From the NCBI RefSeq assembly GCF_005434915.1, contig NZ_SKCG01000003.1:1-64000 (forward strand): DNA of 64,000 bases. Reading direction: 5' to 3'. Positions 6,661-17,247 of this stretch are shown here, in pieces (positions within the stretch are counted from its first letter, which is position 1; the number at the start of each line of letters is the position of its first letter). The DNA is from Aurantiacibacter suaedae. GTDB taxonomy: Bacteria; Pseudomonadota; Alphaproteobacteria; Sphingomonadales; Sphingomonadaceae. A program made the position numbers and the translations under genes. The notes under the pieces were generated by a model. The model was given only the letters and a program-made list of their open reading frames with translations, did not search any database and was not told the DNA's origin.

Positions 6661-8121
6661 CTATTCAGCGGCTTGCCTCGCGACTACCGGAGGCTGAGCC
6701 GCGTCCGATGCCGCCTTCAGCTTCTTTGCATAGTGCGACAGCGCAAGGATGCAGACCACGATCCCGGCAAGGCAGATGGCGGTCGCGACATAGCCATCGA
6801 GCACTGCCTGCTTGGACCCAAGAAACAGCCTTGCGCCAATAAGCGGTGCGGCCACGGCGGCGAACTTGGCCATGAAGCTGGCCCAGCCGCCGCCGGTCGC
6901 GCGCACGGCGCTGGGATAGTAGATGCTGGTGATCGAGATCACCGCCGCATGGCCCGCGCCGACCAGCACCATGCCGACCAGCACCACAGGAATGAAGGCC
7001 GGGCCGTCGAGCACGATGCCGAAGCCGAGCAGCAGCACGAAAGGAATTGCGATGAGCGGGGCAAGGATGATCCCGCCAGGGCCGCGCCGCTCGGTAAACA
7101 TCAGTAGCAAAACGCCCGCGATCGCCCCGGAGATGCCGCCTATCGAGCTGATGTCGCGCGCGGTATCCACGGTCAGCCCCAGTTCCTCGAGGAAGACGAC
7201 GCCGAACGCGGTCTTGAGATAGATCGAGAAGGAACTGAAGAAATAGGCAGCCCAGATCAGAGGGGTGATATAGGCCAGCCAGCCCTTGAACAGCTCTTTC
7301 ATCTTGCTTAGCGGATCTTGCTTGTCGTCGGTCTTGCGTTCGTCGGAAAGGGTGAAGGCGGAGTACTCTCCAGCGCTGAACTGCGGGTCGAAGCGTGCCA
7401 GCATCGGGGCGACCTCGCTTGCCGGCTTGCCAGAGGCGACCATCCATCGGGCGCTTTCAGGCAGGAAAGTGAACAGGATAACCGCCAGCAGGGCCGTCAG
7501 TCCGCCGCAGAAGAAAAACACCATCTGCCAGCTCGGCTCGGCCATGAACGAGGGGACGGTGCCCGCCGCATAGAGCCCGGCATACCAACCACCAGGCGAG
7601 GCAAGCAGGTTGGCCGCCTGCGCCGCGCCAGCGCTGCCGATAGAGAACCCGAGCATGATGATCGTGACTGAGGTTGCGCGCATGCTCTTGGGCATCGATT
7701 CGATGTTGAGCGACCAGATCGGCGCTAGCAACCCGCCGATGGCGAGGCCGCCCAGCAGGCGCAGGGTAAACAGCAGCTCGGGCGATCCGGCAAAGCCGGT
7801 CACGAAAGTCAGCACAGCCGCGCCCAGCGTCGAAATGATGATGACCGGGCGGCGGCCGAGGATATCGGCGATATAAGAGCCGATCAGGGAGCCGATCATC
7901 TGGCCGATGAACGCGGCGGTCGAGACGTCGCCCATCTGTGCCTCGGTCAGCCCCATATCGTCGCGAATCTCGGGCAGCGTGACTGAAACGAGCGCGAAAT
8001 CGAGCCCGTCGAAAAAGGTCACGAGGCAGCTGAGCAGCAGAATGTGCAGGTGGAACCTGGTGAAGGTCAGCTGTTGCAGGAACGCGGATACGTCCAGCGT
8101 TTTCGCCGGTAGAGTGGCCAT
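6661..8121 (-). CDS. MFS transporter, aromatic acid:H+ symporter type
   Basis: The 486-residue protein has twelve predicted membrane segments in two halves with a cytoplasmic loop near residues 235-275. The first helix carries F-F-D-G-L-D-F-A-L, the aspartate motif typical of the AAHS family (PcaK, BenK), and the loop after helix 2 has G-S-Y-I-A-D-I-L-G-R-R-P. Such transporters import aromatic or small organic acids with protons. The ATG at 8121 follows GGGAGAAG. It is a lone gene; the 234-bp gap to the aminotransferase gene holds nothing recognisable. The substrate cannot be told from sequence. Confidence 0.85.
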   Translation of the reverse strand: MATLPAKTLDVSAFLQQLTFTRFHLHILLLSCLVTFFDGLDFALVSVTLPEIRDDMGLTEAQMGDVSTAAFIGQMIGSLIGSYIADILGRRPVIIISTLGAAVLTFVTGFAGSPELLFTLRLLGGLAIGGLLAPIWSLNIESMPKSMRATSVTIIMLGFSIGSAGAAQAANLLASPGGWYAGLYAAGTVPSFMAEPSWQMVFFFCGGLTALLAVILFTFLPESARWMVASGKPASEVAPMLARFDPQFSAGEYSAFTLSDERKTDDKQDPLSKMKELFKGWLAYITPLIWAAYFFSSFSIYLKTAFGVVFLEELGLTVDTARDISSIGGISGAIAGVLLLMFTERRGPGGIILAPLIAIPFVLLLGFGIVLDGPAFIPVVLVGMVLVGAGHAAVISITSIYYPSAVRATGGGWASFMAKFAAVAAPLIGARLFLGSKQAVLDGYVATAICLAGIVVCILALSHYAKKLKAASDAAQPPVVARQAAE

Positions 8122-8355
8122 GTGCGATCTTCTCCCTGACCGTAGCCCTTAGCATGCTCACGGTCTGGCTGTAGCTTAGGCCAGAAGCTTGGGCGCAATG
8201 CAAGGCGCTTTGGGCAGAGAATTGGACGCTTCGGGCACGCGCCAGCGCGATTCGTCGCAGATTTGGCTCGGCGCGCAGACGCCGCCCGGTCGGCCCGCTT
8301 CCTGCAAGAAGCAGGGCAGGTCACCGGGTGGCGTCCGCAGTATGTCAATGCGGCG

Positions 8356-9555
<1,200 letters not shown>

Positions 9556-9705
9556 GGCCTTGCTCGGCTATTTCCTTGTTGTTGATAGGGGCGGCCCTTG
9601 TGAAGCAATCGCATAGTTTGCGCAACGCGCTGCATCGGGCATCGTGCGCTTTGTGCTGCCAATCGGCGCGCAGCGCGTTATGAGGGGGATGAAGGAACCG
9701 GGGCT

Positions 9706-11601
9706 ATGGCAACAGACGACATCCACGACGGCAAAACCGACCAGACCGGCCAGGATGTGGCCGACATATTCACCGAGATGCTACGCATTCAGGGCGAGGC
9801 GGCGCGTCAGATGATGGCCGGCTTTTCGCCCGAGGCGGCGGATTCATGGCCCGACAAGGCGGCGATCGACGATTTCGGCGCGGCAATGCTGGCGGCGCAG
9901 CAGAACTGGTTCGACATGATTATGCCGGGCGAGAACAAGCTGCCATCCGCGCTGCCCGATGCCCATCCTTCGGCCTGGTTCGATGCCATGCACAAGCTGG
10001 CGGCGACCATGCCGGCCTTCGATCTCGAAGCGCAACAGTCCATGTGGCGCGACGGGCTTGAGCTGTGGAACAACATTCTCGGCCATTACACCGAGCAGGG
10101 CAGGAGTGATGCGAATCTCGAAGCGCTCTGGCGCAATGATCGACGGTTCGCCGATCCGGCCTGGCGCGCGGAACCGGCCTTCGCGCTGATCCACCAGACC
10201 TACCTGTTAATGGCCGACCGCATTTCCGCCGCCATCGAGCGGGCGGAAGGGCTCGACGAGTTCGAGCGCGAGCAGATGAGCTTTGCTACCAAGGCAATGC
10301 TCGATGCGATGAGCCCGGCGAACTTTCCGCTGATGAACCCGGTGGTGCTCGAACGCACGATTGCCACGCAGGGCGAGAACCTCGTGAAGGGGCTCGAACG
10401 GCTGACCCACGATCTCGAAGCGGGCCAGCTTACCCACACCGACAAGAGCACCTTCAAAATCGGCGAGAATATCGCCGCCACGCCCGGCAAGGTGATCTAC
10501 GAGACCGAACTGTTCCAGCTGATCCACTATACGCCGACAACCGAGAAGGTGCTCGAAACGCCGCTGCTGATCTTCCCGCCGTGGATCAACCGCTTCTACA
10601 TTCTCGACCTCAACCCGAAGAAGAGCTTCGTGCGCTGGGCGCTCGAACAGGGGCTGAGCGTGCTGTTGGTGAGCTGGCGCTCGGCCGATGCGAGCCTGGC
10701 CGATATCACCATGGACGATTACGTGCGCGCGCAGATCGAGGCGATCGAGGTCACGCGCGAGCGGCTCAAGGTGAACGATGTTCACACGGTCGGCTATTGC
10801 GTCGCGGGCACCACGCTGGCGGCGACGCTGGCGGTGCTGGCGCGGCGGGGCGAGGCGGACAAGGTCGCTTCGGTCACTTTCCTCACCGCGCAGGTCGATT
10901 TCGAGCGCGCCGGGGCGTTGAAGCTCTTCGTAGACGAGGAGAACCTCGACTTCATTCGTCAGGCCAGCACCAAAGGCTATTTCGACGGGCGCTATATGGC
11001 GGCAACCTTCAACCTGCTGCGCGGCACGGACCTGATCTGGAACTACGTCGTAAACTACTATCTGCTCGCCGAAGACTATCCCGCCTTCGACCTGCTGTAC
11101 TGGAATGGCGACGTTACCAACCTGCCCGCCAAGTGGCATGAAGCCTACCTCACCAATCTCTATCGTGACAATCTGTTGGTGGTGCCCGATGCGCTGTCGG
11201 CGGATGGCACGCCGATCGATCTCACGCGGATCACCACGCCTGCCTATGTGCAGGCTGGGCGGGAAGACCATATCGCGCCGCCCGAAAGCGTGTTCGAGAT
11301 CACGCGCCACCTCGCCGGGCCGCTGCGGTTCGTGCTGGCTGGCAGCGGGCACATCGCCGGGGTGGTAAATCCACCCGCTGCGGGCAAGTATCAGCACTGG
11401 ACCGGCCCCGAAGGCGCAGAAAGTCTCGATCAATTTGTCGCCTCGGCGAGCGAGACGAAGGGCAGTTGGTGGCCCGACTGGTTCGCCTGGATCGAGCAGC
11501 TGCGGCCCGCCGAGGTGAAGGTGAAAGGCGCGCGCAAGCCGGGCGGCAAGACAAACCCTGCCATCGAGAATGCGCCCGGGCGTTACGTACGGCAGCGCTA
11601 G
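9706..11601 (+). CDS. phaC: Class I poly(R)-hydroxyalkanoate synthase
   Basis: The 631-residue enzyme polymerises (R)-3-hydroxyacyl-CoA into PHA on granule surfaces. The N-terminal PhaC domain covers about 80-250 and an alpha/beta hydrolase domain follows. The lipase-like box is G-Y-C-V-A-G with the catalytic cysteine at 365. The aspartate in A-G-R-E-D-H-I-A and the histidine in G-S-G-H-I-A-G complete the triad. Length fits class I, which needs no PhaE partner. The ATG at 9706 is preceded by AAGGA. A TTGTGCTGC half-site at 9651-9659 in its upstream region resembles the operator before the phasin gene next door. Confidence 0.96.
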   Translation: MATDDIHDGKTDQTGQDVADIFTEMLRIQGEAARQMMAGFSPEAADSWPDKAAIDDFGAAMLAAQQNWFDMIMPGENKLPSALPDAHPSAWFDAMHKLAATMPAFDLEAQQSMWRDGLELWNNILGHYTEQGRSDANLEALWRNDRRFADPAWRAEPAFALIHQTYLLMADRISAAIERAEGLDEFEREQMSFATKAMLDAMSPANFPLMNPVVLERTIATQGENLVKGLERLTHDLEAGQLTHTDKSTFKIGENIAATPGKVIYETELFQLIHYTPTTEKVLETPLLIFPPWINRFYILDLNPKKSFVRWALEQGLSVLLVSWRSADASLADITMDDYVRAQIEAIEVTRERLKVNDVHTVGYCVAGTTLAATLAVLARRGEADKVASVTFLTAQVDFERAGALKLFVDEENLDFIRQASTKGYFDGRYMAATFNLLRGTDLIWNYVVNYYLLAEDYPAFDLLYWNGDVTNLPAKWHEAYLTNLYRDNLLVVPDALSADGTPIDLTRITTPAYVQAGREDHIAPPESVFEITRHLAGPLRFVLAGSGHIAGVVNPPAAGKYQHWTGPEGAESLDQFVASASETKGSWWPDWFAWIEQLRPAEVKVKGARKPGGKTNPAIENAPGRYVRQR

Positions 11602-11627
11602 CGCCGCTCTACACTCGGCTCCACTTA

Positions 11628-11691
11628 TTGTGCGCTGCACAAAAGTTCCTTGACAAACGCGATCTGATACCTTATTTGTGCACTGCAACAA
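11628..11691 (+). promoter_or_regulatory. Phasin promoter with two palindromic operators
   Basis: TTGTGC-GCT-GCACAA (11628-11642) is a perfect inverted repeat. A near-copy, TTGTGC-ACT-GCAACA, lies at 11676-11690, its centre 48 bp further on. Between them is a good -35 (TTGACA, 11650-11655) with a -10-like TTATTT at 11672-11677 (16-bp spacing), so the second operator overlaps the -10. TGC-rich sites like this fit the PHA-sensing repressor PhaR, known to control phasin genes; the repressor itself is not in this window. Confidence 0.6.
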
Positions 11692-11752
11692 AGTGATTTG
11701 ACCGCCTGTCGCGGATGAGTCGGCAGCCGGTAGTCGCAGAAGCGAGGTATCG

Positions 11753-12649
11753 ATGGCAAACGAGCCCAGCAAGAAAGACCCCAGCTCCGAGGCAGCCGCC
11801 GAAAAGGCCTATGCCGATGCTGCTGACAGTGCGAAGCCGAAGGCAGAAGCGGTGGCCGAGAAGGCCAAGGCAGAACCGACTCCGCAAGCGCAGGAAAAGC
11901 CTGCTGCGAAGGTGGCTCCGGTTAAGCCAGAGCTCGCCAAAGCAGCCCCTTCCAAGGCTCAGACCGCCAAGGCGGAGCCTGCCAAGAAGGCTCCGGCGAA
12001 TAGGGCTGCGGCCAAGAAGTCTGCGGCAAAGCCGCTGAAGCCGAAAGCTTCGGTCGCGCCCAAGGCACCGGTTGCCGCACCTCCCAAGGCCCCCGTTGCA
12101 GCCAAGGCACCGGCCAAGCCCGCCTCTGCCAAAGCTGCTTCGAATACCAAGCCCACCGTACCCAGCGCTGCCCCCAGCGTCACCGAATTGAAGGAAAAGA
12201 TCATGACCACCAACGATTTTACCGCCACGATGACCGAAACCATGAGCGGCACCGTTGCCGAAGTGCAGGCCAAGATGCAGGAAGCTTACGAGAAGAGCAC
12301 CAGCATGGTCACCGAGATGACCGAGTTCGCCAAGGGCAATGTCGATGCCATGATGGAATCGGGCAAGATTCTGGGAGAAGGCGTGCAGGGCATGGGCAAG
12401 TCCATGGCTGACGATGCCAAGTCGGCTTACGAGACCGCCACGGCCGACATGAAGGAAATGGCTTCGATCAAGAGCCCGACCGAGCTGTTCCAGCTGCAGG
12501 GCAAGATCATGCGCCGCAACTTCGATGCCATGATGGCCAATGCCTCGAAGGGCACCGATGCAATGATGAAGCTCGCCAACGACAGCGTTGCCCCGCTTAG
12601 CGGCCGCGTGAACATGGCTGCCGAAAAGATGTCGAAGGTTGCCGCCTGA
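11753..12649 (+). CDS. phaP: Phasin with long Ala/Lys/Pro-rich N-terminal extension
   Basis: Residues 151-298 form a typical phasin domain: amphipathic helices starting M-T-T-N-D-F-T, with repeated T-E-M-T-E-F and M-M-E-S-G-K segments and ending K-M-S-K-V-A-A. Phasins coat PHA granules. Residues 1-145 are an A-K-P-rich repetitive tail like histone H1 or the C-terminus of PhaF, which binds DNA. An internal ATG at 12203 (residue 151) is preceded by AAGGA at a 7-base spacing, an excellent ribosome site, and would give a phasin of ordinary length (148 residues). Both starts may be used. It follows phaC with its own promoter. Confidence 0.88.
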   Translation: MANEPSKKDPSSEAAAEKAYADAADSAKPKAEAVAEKAKAEPTPQAQEKPAAKVAPVKPELAKAAPSKAQTAKAEPAKKAPANRAAAKKSAAKPLKPKASVAPKAPVAAPPKAPVAAKAPAKPASAKAASNTKPTVPSAAPSVTELKEKIMTTNDFTATMTETMSGTVAEVQAKMQEAYEKSTSMVTEMTEFAKGNVDAMMESGKILGEGVQGMGKSMADDAKSAYETATADMKEMASIKSPTELFQLQGKIMRRNFDAMMANASKGTDAMMKLANDSVAPLSGRVNMAAEKMSKVAA

Positions 12650-12708
12650 GGCACCTTTTTACGATCAACCGGCTACCGACCTCTCCTCCTCTCCCCGGTA
12701 GTCGATTG

Positions 12709-12737
12709 GGCCGGGCGATCCTTGCGATCGCCCGGCC
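12709..12737 (+). terminator. Intrinsic terminator after phasin
   Basis: GGCCGGGCGATC (12709-12720) and GATCGCCCGGCC (12726-12737) form a perfect 12-bp stem with a 5-nt loop, followed by TTGATCGTTTTT. It ends the phasin transcript. The rest of 12650-12868 holds only the presumed clpS promoter. Confidence 0.85.
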
Positions 12738-12868
12738 TTGATCGTTTTTGGAGCCCTACCAAAGCCATTCGGCTCTCGCGCTTAACCGACAGGTAAGCTG
12801 CGCCTGACAACAAAATGCTCATGCCCGACTTGCAGCGGAGCCATGCGATACGATATTTGGTGTCAACA

Positions 12869-13279
12869 ATGACCAGCCCCGATCTCCCTCGTGCCGTATC
12901 AGACGGCTCCGACCGTGCCCTGGCGGCCCTGATTCCCCATGCGGGCCCGGACCGTGACGATGAGGGCGATTCCGGCGGCGGCTCGGGTCAGGCCGCGCTT
13001 GCCACCAAGACGCGCGCCAAGCCGAAGAAGCCGAGCCAGTACAAGGTGCTGCTGCTCAACGACGACTATACCCCGATGGAATTCGTGGTGATGGTGCTCA
13101 AGCGCTTCTTCAAGATGGACCTTGAGCAGGCGACGCGGGTGATGCTGCATGTTCACCAGCGCGGCGTCGGCGTCTGCGGCATTTTCCCTTATGAGGTGGC
13201 CGAAACCAAGGTGAATCAGGTGATGGATTGCGCCCGCGAGAACGAGCATCCGCTGCAATGCACGCTCGAAAAGGCGTGA
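12869..13279 (+). CDS. clpS: ClpS adaptor of the ClpAP protease
   Basis: The 136-residue protein has a disordered charged N-terminus (about 1-50) and the ClpS core from about residue 55 ([16 protein letters not shown]), including the N-end-rule pocket residues N-D-D and the V-M-L-H-V-H-Q-R-G motif. ClpS delivers substrates with destabilising N-terminal residues to ClpA. I chose ATG 12869 over the upstream ATG at 12815 because the intervening residues are not family-like. clpA, a frequent neighbour in other bacteria, is not here. Confidence 0.95.
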   Translation: MTSPDLPRAVSDGSDRALAALIPHAGPDRDDEGDSGGGSGQAALATKTRAKPKKPSQYKVLLLNDDYTPMEFVVMVLKRFFKMDLEQATRVMLHVHQRGVGVCGIFPYEVAETKVNQVMDCARENEHPLQCTLEKA

Positions 13280-13388
13280 CCCTCGCGCCACGGGCGACGC
13301 GCTGTCCGACCGGTGCAGCGCTTAGGGCATGACCGCGGCATAATTAGCCGCTAAGGCCAGCACGCCCCATATTGCAGCAGCTAAGCTA

Positions 13389-14636
13389 TTGTCCCGCTTC
13401 ATCACCTCCGTTGATCGCTATATTTTCCGCCTCGTGGTGGTGCCGATGGTCGGGGTGTTCCTGCTCGCGGCGAGCCTGCTGCTGCTGGAAAAGATGCTGC
13501 GCCTGTTCGAGTTCGTCTCGCTCGAGGGCGGACCGGTGGGCGTCGTCTTCAAGATGCTGCTCAACCTGATCCCGGAATATGCTGGGCTGGCAATCCCGCT
13601 AGGGCTGATGCTCGGCATCCTGTTTGCGTTCCGCAAGCTGGCGACATCGAGCGAGCTGGACGTAATGCGAGCGGTGGGCTGGTCTTACACCCGACTGTTG
13701 CGCGTACCCTATCTCATCACGCTGGTGCTGCTGGGGTTGAATTTCGCCATCGTTGGGTATCTCCAACCCAAGGCGCGCTTTGCCTACCAGGAGATGGAAT
13801 TCGAGCTTCGGTCTGGCGCGCTGGGCGCTTCGATCCGGGTCGGCGAGTTCAACGCCATCGAAGACCGCGTGGCGCTGCGCATCGAGGCGAGCGAAGACAG
13901 TGGGCGCCGTCTGCTCGGCATTTTCGCGCGCCTGGCGGACGATAACGGGCAAGTGCTGTCGATCTCGGCGCGCGAGGGGCGGTTCCTCGCCAATCGGGAA
14001 GATCGCAACACGATCATCCTGCGGCTGGCCGATGGCACCATCATTCACGACGTGGCGGACGGCCCGCCGCGTGTGCTCAGCTTCAGCCAGCACGACCTGC
14101 CTATCGACCTTCCCGCGCTGGAGGATTTCCGCGCCCGCGGGGCGGACGAGCAGGAGTATGTCCTGCCCGAGCTGCTGAGGATCGGCTGGAGCCCCGAGAG
14201 CAGCGCCGACGTGCGCGCGGCCAGTCAGGCCAATTTCAACTTCCGCATGGTGGAGGTGGTGATGATGATCCTCCTGCCGCTGATGGCGCTAGCGCTTGCG
14301 ATCCCGCCCAAGCGCTCGACCTCGTCGCTGGGGGTGTTCGTTTCCATCGTGATCGTGGTCGCCTATCACAAGGTGAACCAATATGGCGCGGAGGTCGCCG
14401 CCATCGGCCGGGTCGATCCGTTCCTGGCGCTTTGGGGGCCGTTCGCCGTGCTCGCGGTGATGATCTTGTGGATGTACTATCAGGTCGCCTTTGTGCCCGG
14501 CGGCCAAGCGCTGGGCGTGCTTGAGAGGCTCTTTGCCAAGCTGGGCAAGCGGGTGAAGAAGCTGTTCGGGACCAACCGGCGCAAGGCCTTGCGGCTCTCG
14601 GACGCAGAGGATGAGGGATCGTTGGGTGCTGTTTGA
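13389..14636 (+). CDS. lptF: LPS export ABC transporter permease LptF
   Basis: The 415-residue protein is one of the two inner-membrane permeases of the LptB2FG complex that extracts LPS from the inner membrane. It shows the YjgP/YjgQ layout: three N-terminal membrane helices (Y-I-F-R-L-V-V-V-P...), a large periplasmic beta-jellyroll domain (about 130-280), and three C-terminal helices. It starts at TTG 13389, the only sensible in-frame start before the first helix; the ribosome site is weak. Its 3' end overlaps lptG by 26 bases, so the two are translationally coupled. Confidence 0.92.
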   Translation: MSRFITSVDRYIFRLVVVPMVGVFLLAASLLLLEKMLRLFEFVSLEGGPVGVVFKMLLNLIPEYAGLAIPLGLMLGILFAFRKLATSSELDVMRAVGWSYTRLLRVPYLITLVLLGLNFAIVGYLQPKARFAYQEMEFELRSGALGASIRVGEFNAIEDRVALRIEASEDSGRRLLGIFARLADDNGQVLSISAREGRFLANREDRNTIILRLADGTIIHDVADGPPRVLSFSQHDLPIDLPALEDFRARGADEQEYVLPELLRIGWSPESSADVRAASQANFNFRMVEVVMMILLPLMALALAIPPKRSTSSLGVFVSIVIVVAYHKVNQYGAEVAAIGRVDPFLALWGPFAVLAVMILWMYYQVAFVPGGQALGVLERLFAKLGKRVKKLFGTNRRKALRLSDAEDEGSLGAV

Positions 14637-15726
14637 CTTCTTCCCGTCGCGCCAGCTGACCTGGTATCTGGCCAAGACCTTCGCGGTCCGCATCATTGCC
14701 GTGCTCGGCATGCTGGTGCTAGTGCTGCTGATGCTCGACCTGCTGGGCGAGACGGGCGACATTCTGGCTGCGCCCGGCAATGGCGAGCCAGAACTCCTGC
14801 GCTATGCCTCGCTGCGCCTGCCGCAGCTGATCGCGCGGTTCCTGCCCTATTCGGTGTTGCTAGCCACGATCATCACCCTGGCAGCGATGAACGCCAATTC
14901 CGAGGTAGTTGCGATGAAGGCGGCGGGGCTTTCCGCGCACCAGATTCTCGCCCCTTTGCTGCTCACGGCGGCGGTGGTGGCTGCGACGAGCTTTGCCTTC
15001 AACGAGCGGGTGGTGACGCGCTCGACCATGACGCTCAAGGCGTGGCAGGAAGTCGATTATGGCACCATCACGCGCGAGCCTGACGCACGCACGAACGTCT
15101 ATTTCAACGATGGCAACGACGTGCTGATGGCATCGGTGATGAGCGGGCGGGGTGCGCGCAGCGTGCTCACCCGTGTGACCTACTACGAGCGCGACGATGC
15201 CGGGATGATTGCCCGCCAGATCCGCGCCGACCGTGCGACCTTTGCCAACCCCGGCTGGGCGCTGGAGGGCGCACGGGTGTTTACCGTGGCCACCGCCACA
15301 GAGAAACCCCTGCCCGATGGAACCGTGGTGGCCCCTGGCGTCACGCTCGCGCAAACAGAGCTGCGCCGAGTCGATCCCGATAGCGAGCCGCTGCCGCAGC
15401 TGACCGACAGTATCGATGCTTTGGAATCTGCCGGTCGCCGCACCGCCGAGCTGGAGGCCAAGTGGTGGCACAAGATTTCGGGGCCGTTGTCGGCGGTGCT
15501 GATGCCCCTGCTGGGCGCGGTCGCAGGCTTTGGCCTCGCGCGTTCGGGCCAGCTGCTCGCGCGTGCGGTGCTCGGCATGGCGCTGGGCTTTGCCTATTTC
15601 GTGGTCGACAATGCCGCGCTCGCCATGGCGAGCTTTGGCGGATACCCGCCATTGCTGGCGGCCTGGGCGCCGTTCTTCCTGTTCCTGTTCGTGGGCGAAA
15701 CGGTGCTGGTCAGGACCGAGGAATAA
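14611..15726 (+). CDS. lptG: LPS export ABC transporter permease LptG
   Basis: The 371-residue partner of LptF has the same fold: helices near residues 20-45, 65-90 and 100-125, a periplasmic domain, then three C-terminal helices. The conserved segments L-P-Y-S-V-L-L-A-T and M-K-A-A-G-L-S form the coupling-helix region that contacts LptB. The ATG at 14611 lies within the end of lptF, with GGACGCAGAGG upstream. lptB and lptC are not in the window. Confidence 0.93.
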   Translation: MRDRWVLFDFFPSRQLTWYLAKTFAVRIIAVLGMLVLVLLMLDLLGETGDILAAPGNGEPELLRYASLRLPQLIARFLPYSVLLATIITLAAMNANSEVVAMKAAGLSAHQILAPLLLTAAVVAATSFAFNERVVTRSTMTLKAWQEVDYGTITREPDARTNVYFNDGNDVLMASVMSGRGARSVLTRVTYYERDDAGMIARQIRADRATFANPGWALEGARVFTVATATEKPLPDGTVVAPGVTLAQTELRRVDPDSEPLPQLTDSIDALESAGRRTAELEAKWWHKISGPLSAVLMPLLGAVAGFGLARSGQLLARAVLGMALGFAYFVVDNAALAMASFGGYPPLLAAWAPFFLFLFVGETVLVRTEE

Positions 15727-15737
15727 GCGTCCTGTTT

Positions 15738-15762
15738 GGAACCGTGCTCTAGGGCACCCGTT
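15738..15762 (+). promoter_or_regulatory. EcfG-type stress promoter
   Basis: GGAAC (15738-15742), 16 bases, CGTT (15759-15762). The -10 is 28 bp before the lipoprotein ATG at 15791. It is an exact match to the general-stress consensus and starts 12 bp after lptG ends. Confidence 0.75.
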
Positions 15763-15790
15763 GCCATCTCAAGCAACGGAGAAAACTCTT

Positions 15791-16012
15791 ATGACGCTCA
15801 AACTGCTTTCCGCTACCAGCGCCGCCGCTCTGCTGGCTTTGGCTGGGTGTTCCGACGAAGTGCCAGCCGGCGAGGTAGAAGAGACCATCGACCAGCCCGA
15901 TCCGGATCTGCGCGAAGAGGTTGTCGATATGCCCGCCGATCCGGGCACGATCGAAACGCGTGAGAAGATCGAGGACGATATCGAAGAGGATATGTCTGAC
16001 GAGCCGAATTGA
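15791..16012 (+). CDS. Small acidic lipoprotein
   Basis: The 73-residue product has a short signal peptide with lipobox L-A-L-A-G-C, so the cysteine at about residue 20 is probably lipidated. The mature part is very acidic (repeated E-E, D-P-D, D-D-I-E-E-D) and probably disordered. I recognise no family. An EcfG promoter precedes it, so it is probably a stress-induced envelope protein. The start has AAGCAACGGAGAA as ribosome site. It converges on the desaturase gene. Confidence 0.75.
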   Translation: MTLKLLSATSAAALLALAGCSDEVPAGEVEETIDQPDPDLREEVVDMPADPGTIETREKIEDDIEEDMSDEPN

Positions 16013-16032
16013 TCGGCTTGCCAAAGCAGGGT

Positions 16033-17124
16033 TTATCCGCGCCTTCCCATCGTGCCGCGCGCAATCCGCATTACCAGCACCACCAGACCAGGATGAGACG
16101 CTTCCTCGTAAGTAGAGGTGGGGCCAAGCTTGGCTGAAAGCCGTTCGTGCGCCACTGGCAGCGAATGGTAGGGTAGGCTGGGCAACAGGTGGTGCAGGGC
16201 ATGATAGCGCAGGCCCACGGGAGCCCACAGCGCGCCGATCTTCGTATGGACATTCACCGAGTCGAGATACTGCGCGGTGACGGTCATCGCGTCGCCCTCG
16301 TTCTCCCAAAGATGCGCCACCAGCGTGCGCAGCTGGTTGAAGGTCGCCACCGCAGAGGTGACCGCAATCGCCACCAGCAGCGGCTTCCAACCCAACCAAA
16401 AAGGCGTGCTGAGCAGGAACATCGCCCATAGGCTCGCCCCGATCTGCTGGAACAGGAACCAGCCGCGCTCCTTCTCCTCGGGTGGACGGCGGCGGAACAC
16501 CGGATTGATAGACAGCGAAGAGAACCGCTCCCATGCCGCCCGGCGCAATGACGGGATCACGAGGCCCAGCGGTGCGATCACACCCCAGCGTAGCAGCAGC
16601 CCGATCGGGGCCAGCGCCGCGACCAGCACAAACAGAGGAAGCGTCCAGGGCTTCATCAGCGCCAGCGCTTTGTATTCAGGATCTTCCACAGTGCCGTAGC
16701 GCGTGCGCGAATGGTGGAGCGTGTGGACGTTCTCGTACATCAGGCTCGGCGTAAGCAGCGGAATGCCGACCAGCAGGTTCCACGCGGTGCGGAACCCGGG
16801 CAGTGCATCGCGGTGGAGGTGCGTAAGTTCGTGAATGAACAGCAGCGCACGATAGAGCGGGAATACCGCCAGCACACCGCAGGCAACGGCGAGCGGCACG
16901 TTGTCGAGCAGGATTGCAGCGGCAAGCAGACCATAGCCGATCAGCGCTGAGCAGAGCATGTCCGGCCAGTATATCTCAGGCCGCGCCACATTGATGTCAC
17001 GCGTCAGCTCGGCGGCGGCGCGCAGCATCGCCTTGTCATCGGGGATTTGCGCATGCACGCGGCGGCGGGCAGCCTGGCTGCCGCTCTGCGCGGGCTCGAT
17101 GGTGGTCGTGGCATTCATCTGCAT
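16033..17124 (-). CDS. Membrane fatty acid desaturase
   Basis: The 363-residue integral membrane protein has the three histidine boxes of di-iron desaturases: H-E-L-T-H (98-102), H-T-L-H-H near residue 134, and H-A-L-H-H-L in the C-terminal third. About four membrane segments surround them. It would introduce a double bond or hydroxyl group into a lipid acyl chain using O2 and an electron donor. It belongs to the general FA_desaturase family; the exact regiospecificity is unknown. It is monocistronic and divergent from the GNAT-like gene. Confidence 0.85.
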   Translation of the reverse strand: MQMNATTTIEPAQSGSQAARRRVHAQIPDDKAMLRAAAELTRDINVARPEIYWPDMLCSALIGYGLLAAAILLDNVPLAVACGVLAVFPLYRALLFIHELTHLHRDALPGFRTAWNLLVGIPLLTPSLMYENVHTLHHSRTRYGTVEDPEYKALALMKPWTLPLFVLVAALAPIGLLLRWGVIAPLGLVIPSLRRAAWERFSSLSINPVFRRRPPEEKERGWFLFQQIGASLWAMFLLSTPFWLGWKPLLVAIAVTSAVATFNQLRTLVAHLWENEGDAMTVTAQYLDSVNVHTKIGALWAPVGLRYHALHHLLPSLPYHSLPVAHERLSAKLGPTSTYEEASHPGLVVLVMRIARGTMGRRG

Positions 17125-17247
17125 GGTCTTTTCGAATAGATTTCCCGTCGCCTTAGCGCATATGGGCCTTGCGCGCCATTATGTGGCGCTGCACTGGCCC
17201 TTCATGCACATACCGGGCTTATGCCCGATGAACGAAAGGCGGTATTT

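Noticed and set aside
10207-11772. 521-codon open frame opposite phaC
   Set aside because: Phase mirror of a strongly coding GC-rich gene; Arg/Asp-rich composition without motifs.
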